A stretch of 20,591 bases of DNA from CSP1-8 sp049688015 (GTDB lineage Bacteria; Desulfobacterota; Deferrimicrobia; Deferrimicrobiales; Deferrimicrobiaceae): positions 1 to 20,591 of the forward strand of contig JBAVJZ010000099.1 of the NCBI GenBank assembly GCA_049688015.1, read 5' to 3'. The notes below the pieces were generated by a model that saw only the letters and a list, made by a program, of their open reading frames with translations, did no database searches and was not told the DNA's origin. This document shows, in pieces, positions 16,311 to 20,591 of this stretch; within the stretch, counting starts at the first letter, position 1, and each line of letters begins with the position of its first letter. The translations under genes were made by a program, and so were the position numbers.

Positions 16311-16786
16311 ACCGGTATCACCTCGAGCGGGTCCCGGCATTCGCCGAGAAGGTCCCTCACTGTCTTTTTCCCCGGGGGTACGAAAACATCCGGGGCAATT
16401 TCTGCCACGGGGGAAAGGCAGAACCGCCGGGCGGACATCATCGGGTGAGGAATCGCAAGGTGCGTCTCGCGAACCACGCGGTTCCCCATCAGAATGATGT
16501 CGATGTCGAGCTCTCGCGGTCCCCAGCGTGCCCCCGCCTTTCGGCCCGCTTTCGCCTCGATCCCCTTGACGAAATGAAGCAGGGCATCGGGAGCCATATC
16601 GGTCTCCCCTCGTACCGCGACGTTCAGATACCACGGCTGGTTTGTCCTGCCGCTCGGCTCGCCCGCGTAGATCCGGGAGACCTTCCCGATCTCCACTTCC
16701 CCGGCCAGCACCCTGATGGCATCCCGAAGCTGCTTGACCCGTCGGCCGGTGTTGCTCCCGAGAAGCAGGACGACTTCTTCCGGCAC
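16307..16786 (-). CDS. folK: 6-hydroxymethyl-7,8-dihydropterin pyrophosphokinase (HPPK)
   Basis: This 159-residue enzyme transfers pyrophosphate from ATP to hydroxymethyldihydropterin in folate synthesis. The N-terminal VVLLLGSNTGRR matches the family's opening strand and the signature RWGPRELDIDIILMG, with its two metal-binding aspartates, is plain. IPHPMMSARRFCLSPVAEIAP is the usual C-terminal block. GTG at 16786 is the chosen start because AGGAGAGGAGGGG lies directly before it; the frame extends eight codons further to a TTG that lies upstream of that Shine-Dalgarno. It lies 39 bp after dapL and overlaps the TPR lipoprotein gene by 4 bp. No other folate gene is nearby. Confidence 0.93.
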   Translation of the reverse strand: MPEEVVLLLGSNTGRRVKQLRDAIRVLAGEVEIGKVSRIYAGEPSGRTNQPWYLNVAVRGETDMAPDALLHFVKGIEAKAGRKAGARWGPRELDIDIILMGNRVVRETHLAIPHPMMSARRFCLSPVAEIAPDVFVPPGKKTVRDLLGECRDPLEVIPV

Positions 16787-16825
16787 GCCGACCCCTCCTC
16801 TCCTGCGCAAGAAAGCCCTGGTGCG

Positions 16826-17995
16826 CTAGAAACCCACCTTCCGCATCCGGGAGAGAGCTTCCCGGATCCGCCCCTTCTCCTTCGTCAGGGCGATGCGGAT
16901 GTATCCCTCCCCGCTTTTCCCAAATCCGTTCCCCGGAGTGGTGACGATGCCGGCCTCTTCCAGCAGGTGAGAGCAGAAGGATGCCGATGTATACCCCTTC
17001 GGAACGGGAATCCATACGTAAAAGGTGGCCCGGGGTTCGACCGGATCCAGGCCCAGCGCCCGAAGCCCGGGAACCAGGATATCCCGGCGCTCCCGGTAGG
17101 TGCGCCGAATGGCGTCGGTTATCTCGTCGCCGCTCGTGAGCGCCTCGATGCCGGCACCCTGTACCGCCTGGAACACCCCGCTGTCCACGTTGGTCTTGAC
17201 CTTTCCGATGCCCGCCACCAACTCCGGGTTTCCCACGGCGAAACCGATCCGCCAACCCGTCATGTTGTAGGTCTTGGAAAGGGAGTGAAACTCGATGCAC
17301 CGCTTCTTCGCCCCCGGGAGCTCGAGTATGCTCATCGGTTTCTTGGCGTCGAAGTAGATCTCCGTGTACGCCACGTCGTGCGCAACGATCAGGTCGTGTT
17401 CCTCGGCGAACCCCAACACCTTTCGGTAGAATTTCCGGTCGGCCACGGCCGACGTCGGGTTGTTCGGATAGTTGAGAAACAATATCTTCGCCCTGGCTAG
17501 GACGGGACGCGGGACCCTGTCAAGGTCGGGCAGGAATCCGTTTTCGCGCAAGAGCGGCATGAAGTACGACCTCCCGCCTGCGAACATCGTGGCGATGTGA
17601 TAGACCGGATAACCGGGATCCGGCACCAGGACAACATCGCCGGGGTTCACGAAGGCAAGCGGGAAGTGAGCGATCCCCTCCTTCGACCCGATGAGTGTCA
17701 CCACCTCGGAGGATGGGTCGAGCGACACGCCGAATCGCCGCCTGTACCAGTTCGCCGCAGCCGACCGGAACGAAAGGAGCCCTTCATAGGACGGATACTG
17801 GTGGTTGGCCGGAACGGCCGTCTCCCTTTTCATCCGGTCCACGATGTGTTTCGGCGTCGGCCGGTCGGGATCCCCGACCCCGAGGTCGATGATATCCACT
17901 CCGCGGGCACGGACCTCCTCCTTTTTCCGGTCCAGTTCGGCAAACAGGTACGGAGGAAGGGCCTTTATCCGTGTAGAAAGCGGAAATCGGCTCAT
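16826..17995 (-). CDS. dapL: LL-diaminopimelate aminotransferase (DapL-type)
   Basis: This 389-residue class I/II PLP aminotransferase is predicted to convert tetrahydrodipicolinate directly to LL-diaminopimelate using glutamate, bypassing succinylated or acetylated intermediates. Visible features are DLGVGDPDRPTP (37-48), NYPNNPTSA (175-183), the cofactor aspartate in AHDVAY (Asp207), the Schiff-base lysine in SLSKTYNMTGWR (Lys241) and the C-terminal GYIRIAL arginine. Similar enzymes are often labelled aspartate or alanine aminotransferase; its position behind dapA and dapB, with no dapC/D/E here, argues for DapL. A GAGGAG lies 11 nt before the ATG, slightly far. A tiny ATG-ACG-AGA-TGA frame overlaps the start, probably by chance. 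Confidence 0.88.
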   Translation of the reverse strand: MSRFPLSTRIKALPPYLFAELDRKKEEVRARGVDIIDLGVGDPDRPTPKHIVDRMKRETAVPANHQYPSYEGLLSFRSAAANWYRRRFGVSLDPSSEVVTLIGSKEGIAHFPLAFVNPGDVVLVPDPGYPVYHIATMFAGGRSYFMPLLRENGFLPDLDRVPRPVLARAKILFLNYPNNPTSAVADRKFYRKVLGFAEEHDLIVAHDVAYTEIYFDAKKPMSILELPGAKKRCIEFHSLSKTYNMTGWRIGFAVGNPELVAGIGKVKTNVDSGVFQAVQGAGIEALTSGDEITDAIRRTYRERRDILVPGLRALGLDPVEPRATFYVWIPVPKGYTSASFCSHLLEEAGIVTTPGNGFGKSGEGYIRIALTKEKGRIREALSRMRKVGF

Positions 17996-18024
17996 CTCGT
18001 CATATTCTCCTCGTGGAAGGTAGA

Positions 18025-18789
18025 CTATTGGGCTACGACCCGGTTGGTCAGGGATCCGATCCCTTCGATCTCGATGGTCATGACGTCTCCGACCTGCACG
18101 GGGCCGACCCCCGGAGGGGTTCCGGTCGCAATGATGTCGCCGGGATACAGGGTCATGACGCGCGATATATGCTCCACCAGCGCGAACACCGATATTTCCA
18201 TCTCCCGCGTGTTGAACTCCTGCTTCACCTGGCCGTTCACAAGACAGCGGACCTGCAGGGCGGACGGGTCAAGATCCGTTTCGATCCAGGGGCCAAGGGG
18301 AGCGAAGGTGTCGAACCCCTTGGCTCGCGCGAACTGCACGTCCTTCGCCTGGAGGTCTCGTGCGGTCACGTCGTTGATGCAGGTGTACCCCAGGATCACC
18401 GACCGCGCATCCTCTGCCGCCACGTCCTTCGCCCTCTTTCCGATGACGACGGCCAACTCCGCCTCGTAGTCCACCCGTTGGGAAGCGCGCGGGTACACCA
18501 CGTCGCCGCCCGGGTCATTGAGCGCGGAGGGGGCTTTGAGGAATATGAGCGGCTCCTCGGGGATCGCCATCCCCATCTCCCGCGCATGGCCCTTGTAGAT
18601 AAACCCGATGGCGACGATCTTGGAGGGAACTACGGGAGCGAGGAGGCGGACATCGGCAAGCAGCCGCACGGATCCGGTATTCCGGATACTCTCGAACGGC
18701 GGTCCGTCGAGCTCCCGGATCTCCCCCCTTTCCGGATCGACGAGGCCGTACGCGACATTGCCACGGAAATCGAACCGCGCGATCTTCAA
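18025..18789 (-). CDS. Fumarylacetoacetate hydrolase (FAH)-family protein
   Basis: This 254-residue protein has the FAH fold, whose members cleave, hydrate, isomerise or decarboxylate 2-oxo acids with Mg2+ or Mn2+. The expected metal ligands are visible: Glu109 and Glu111 (VDYEAELAVVIGK) and Asp140 (CINDVTARDLQ), followed by FDTFAPLGPW and the C-terminal GDIIATGTPPGVGPVQVGD. Possible activities include acylpyruvase, oxaloacetate decarboxylase and homoprotocatechuate-type isomerase; none can be chosen. The start is TTG at 18789, preceded by GGGAG and only 4 bp after the dapB stop. The gene sits between dapB and dapL, so a role in removing a reactive 2-oxo compound linked to lysine synthesis is conceivable but unproven. 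Confidence 0.87.
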   Translation of the reverse strand: MKIARFDFRGNVAYGLVDPERGEIRELDGPPFESIRNTGSVRLLADVRLLAPVVPSKIVAIGFIYKGHAREMGMAIPEEPLIFLKAPSALNDPGGDVVYPRASQRVDYEAELAVVIGKRAKDVAAEDARSVILGYTCINDVTARDLQAKDVQFARAKGFDTFAPLGPWIETDLDPSALQVRCLVNGQVKQEFNTREMEISVFALVEHISRVMTLYPGDIIATGTPPGVGPVQVGDVMTIEIEGIGSLTNRVVAQ

Positions 18790-18793
18790 GCCA

Positions 18794-19597
18794 TCACACT
18801 CCCAGCACCGCGTTCATGTCATAGACCCCGGCCGGCTTTCCGATGACCCAGGAAGCGGCCCGTACGGCTCCCCGGGCAAACGTGTCCCGGCTGTGGGCCC
18901 GGTGGGTGATCTCGAGCCTCTCCCCGATGCCGCCGAACACGAGGGTGTGTTCGCCCACTACATCGCCCGCCCGTACCGCAAACACCCCGATCTCCTTCCG
19001 GGGCCGTTCCCCGACCATTCCATGGCGGCCGTAGACTCCCGCCTCCTTCATCTCCCGGCCAAGCGCGCCGGCCACCACGTCGGCGAGCTTCACCGCCGTC
19101 CCCGAGGGCGAATCTTTCTTGAACCGGTGGTGCGTCTCGACGATCTCCACGTCGAATTCGTCGCCGAGTACCCGGGCCACGTCTGCCGCCATCCGGAACA
19201 TCAGGTTCACCCCAACGCTCATGTTCGGGGACAAAACGCAAGCGACCCCTTTCGCCGATTCCCGGATCTCCGCAGTCTGCTCACTCGTCAGGCCGGTGCT
19301 CCCGATCACGATCGGTTTCCCTGCGACGGCGGCTTCTGCGGCGTGCCTGACGGACGAATCCGCGTGGGTGAAGTCGATCGCCACGTCCGCCCGGGAGATC
19401 GCCGAGGAAAAATCGCTCGTGACGACAACCCCCGCCGTTCCCGTCCCGGCGGCTTCGAAGGCGTCCCGCCCCAGCTGCGGGTGACCCGGCGTTTCCACCG
19501 CGCCTCCGAGCACCAACCCCTGTGGTCGCTCCCGGAGCACGTCGAGGATCGCCCGCCCCATCCTTCCCATCGCCCCGCATACGACTACCTTCGCCAC
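18794..19597 (-). CDS. dapB: 4-hydroxy-tetrahydrodipicolinate reductase
   Basis: This 267-residue NAD(P)H-dependent enzyme catalyses the second committed step of diaminopimelate/lysine synthesis. The nucleotide-binding VVVCGAMGRMGRAI is at residues about 4-17, FTHADSS and GSTGLTSEQ follow, and the substrate site THHRFKKDSPSGTA with the catalytic His-His...Lys is clear. The end is HRAHSRDTFARGAVRAASW, also typical. The start is GTG at 19597, 20 bp after the dapA stop and behind GGGAGAGG; the upstream open frame overlaps dapA and is not coding. Length is normal. Confidence 0.95.
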   Translation of the reverse strand: MAKVVVCGAMGRMGRAILDVLRERPQGLVLGGAVETPGHPQLGRDAFEAAGTGTAGVVVTSDFSSAISRADVAIDFTHADSSVRHAAEAAVAGKPIVIGSTGLTSEQTAEIRESAKGVACVLSPNMSVGVNLMFRMAADVARVLGDEFDVEIVETHHRFKKDSPSGTAVKLADVVAGALGREMKEAGVYGRHGMVGERPRKEIGVFAVRAGDVVGEHTLVFGGIGERLEITHRAHSRDTFARGAVRAASWVIGKPAGVYDMNAVLGV

Positions 19598-19617
19598 GTC
19601 TTCCTCTCCCGGAACCG

Positions 19618-20490
19618 TCAGATAAGCTTCATGTCGGAAAGGGTCCTGGCAAGCACTTTCCGGTTCGCATCCGCCATCGGGGAGAGGGGAAGACGGAATT
19701 CCTCTCGGATCTTTTTCATCATGGCCAGGGCCGTCTTGGCGGGAATAGGATTGGTCTCGAGGAACAGCGCATGGAAGAGCGGCCACAGGTGGTAATGGAT
19801 GTCCCTCGCCCGGGAGATCTCACCGATGACGTAGGTGTCGTACAGTTCCGCCATCAGCCGGGGGGCGACGTTGGACGTAACGGAGATCACTCCTTTCGCG
19901 CCCAGTGCCATCATCGGGAAGAACAGGGCATCATCACCGGAGAGGACGCAGAATTTCTTGGGGGTCATCCGGATGATGTCGCACACCTGGGTCAGGTTTC
20001 CCGATGCCTCCTTCACTCCCACGATATTCGGAATCTCGGCCAGCCGGGCCACGGTCTGAGCGGCCATATTCACGCCGGTCCTTCCCGGGACGTTGTAGAG
20101 GATGATCGGGATGTCGGCCGACTCCGCCACGGCACGGAAGTGCCGGTAGAGCCCGTCCTGGGTCGGCTTGTTGTAGTACGGCGTGATGACAAGCGCCCCG
20201 CTGACTCCCGCCTTTTTCGCGTAGCGGGTCAGGGCGACGGCCTCCTTCGTATTATTGGACCCGGTTCCGGCGATCACCGGAACGCGGCCGTCCGCGGAAT
20301 CGAGCACGATGTCGATGACGCGTTCGTGCTCTTCGAAGGACAGCGTGGCCGACTCCCCGGTGGTGCCGCAGGGGACGATCCCGTCCGTGCCGCTGTCAAT
20401 CTGGAATGTTACGAGTTTCTTCAACGCGTTTTTGTCCAGATTCCCGTTCCGGAACGGCGTGACTGTCGCAACAATGGCCCCGTGAAACAT
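19618..20490 (-). CDS. dapA: 4-hydroxy-tetrahydrodipicolinate synthase
   Basis: This 290-residue TIM-barrel aldolase condenses pyruvate with aspartate semialdehyde, opening the lysine/DAP branch. Visible are ATVTPFRNG (8-16), CGTTGESATLSFEEH (41-55), ITPYYNKPTQDGLYRHF (102-118), LYNVPGRTG (131-139) with Tyr132, and the Schiff-base Lys160 in VGVKEASGN. The ATG at 20490 follows a strong GGGAGGAGACG Shine-Dalgarno. It lies 14 bp after the end of the preceding gene and 20 bp before dapB, within the same operon. Feedback control by lysine is common in the family but cannot be judged from these motifs. Confidence 0.96.
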   Translation of the reverse strand: MFHGAIVATVTPFRNGNLDKNALKKLVTFQIDSGTDGIVPCGTTGESATLSFEEHERVIDIVLDSADGRVPVIAGTGSNNTKEAVALTRYAKKAGVSGALVITPYYNKPTQDGLYRHFRAVAESADIPIILYNVPGRTGVNMAAQTVARLAEIPNIVGVKEASGNLTQVCDIIRMTPKKFCVLSGDDALFFPMMALGAKGVISVTSNVAPRLMAELYDTYVIGEISRARDIHYHLWPLFHALFLETNPIPAKTALAMMKKIREEFRLPLSPMADANRKVLARTLSDMKLI

Positions 20491-20504
20491 CGTCTCCTCC
20501 CCCC

Positions 20505-20591
20505 CTAATAACGGTAGGCTTCCTCGGTAATCACCCCGTCGCAGGACCACGAGGTGTCGCCATCCAGGTAGACCTTGCCGAACCCTTTCTT
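20505..20591 (-). CDS. C-terminal end of a gene, probably diaminopimelate epimerase (partial)
   Basis: An open frame enters from the right edge and ends at TAG (20507-20505), 14 bp before dapA. The 28 visible residues (KKGFGKVYLDGDTSWSCDG and on) carry a VYLDGD-strand followed by a short tail, as the C termini of diaminopimelate epimerases do. Because DapL yields the LL isomer, DapF is the enzyme expected in this operon. The fragment is too short to confirm. Confidence 0.5.
   Translation of the reverse strand, partial: KKGFGKVYLDGDTSWSCDGVITEEAYRY

Noticed and set aside
15744..17300. A long upstream extension of the TPR gene across folK and part of dapL.
   Set aside because: The extension lies in another frame over two certain genes and is low-complexity. 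The TPR protein has its own ATG, overlapping the folK stop, followed by a lipoprotein-like signal.
17996..18015. A tiny leader frame (ATG-ACG-AGA-TGA) just before dapL that could couple or attenuate translation.
   Set aside because: It is only three codons, contains no lysine codons and has no hairpin pair around it; chance is the simpler explanation.
19598..19786. An N-terminal extension of dapB overlapping dapA.
   Set aside because: The 63 extra residues are not DapB-like; a GTG with Shine-Dalgarno directly precedes the conserved VVVCGAMGRMG.

Overview
The window is GC-rich and densely coded, and it looks like a chromosomal segment of an anaerobic, respiring deltaproteobacterium-like organism (Desulfuromonadales/Geobacter-type or a relative). 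This is inferred from gene content: a split methylmalonyl-CoA mutase and acyl-CoA carboxylase set, a membrane HdrD-like Fe-S oxidoreductase of the type that passes acyl-CoA dehydrogenase electrons to menaquinone, GlcD/GlcF-type oxidase subunits, a bacteriohemerythrin, DapL-type lysine synthesis and a selenocysteine-containing thioredoxin-like protein. There are no tRNA or rRNA genes, CRISPR arrays, transposases or phage genes.

Layout. (1) 1-5764, minus strand: a propionyl-/methylmalonyl-CoA operon read right to left as carboxyltransferase, biotin carboxylase, biotin carrier protein and methylmalonyl-CoA mutase catalytic subunit. It ends at the window edge with a thioredoxin-like gene that only makes sense if an in-frame TGA (282-284) is read as selenocysteine; a SECIS-like hairpin lies just downstream. 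(2) 5835-8942, minus: a GlcF-like Fe-S subunit and GlcD-like flavoprotein overlapping by 4 bp, preceded by a bacteriohemerythrin. (3) 9077-12863, plus: a five-helix membrane Fe-S oxidoreductase, then an AT-rich spacer with a promoter and overlapping palindrome, then a protein joining an N-terminal putative HTH region to an ADP-ribosylglycohydrolase-like domain that has lost its metal-binding motifs. (4) 12882-14650, minus: fadR-like TetR regulator and MCAD-like acyl-CoA dehydrogenase in a 4-bp-overlapping operon under a perfect FadR-type operator. (5) 14769-15548, minus: an IclR-family regulator with a good promoter and palindrome. (6) 15744-20591, minus: a lysine/cell-wall operon, probable dapF end - dapA - dapB - FAH-family hydrolase - dapL - folK - TPR lipoprotein.

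How the genes fit together (inference). Acyl-CoA dehydrogenase would oxidise fatty acyl-CoAs, with electrons leaving through an ETF not encoded here to the membrane Fe-S oxidoreductase and the quinone pool. The carboxylase and mutase connect propionyl-CoA with succinyl-CoA. The dap genes convert aspartate semialdehyde to meso-diaminopimelate by the aminotransferase route. Observations most worth following up are the hidden selenoprotein, the HTH/pseudo-ADP-ribosylhydrolase fusion with its own operator, and the palindromes overlapping several promoters. Several genes appear to use TTG or GTG starts (4207, 9077, 16786, 18789, 19597).
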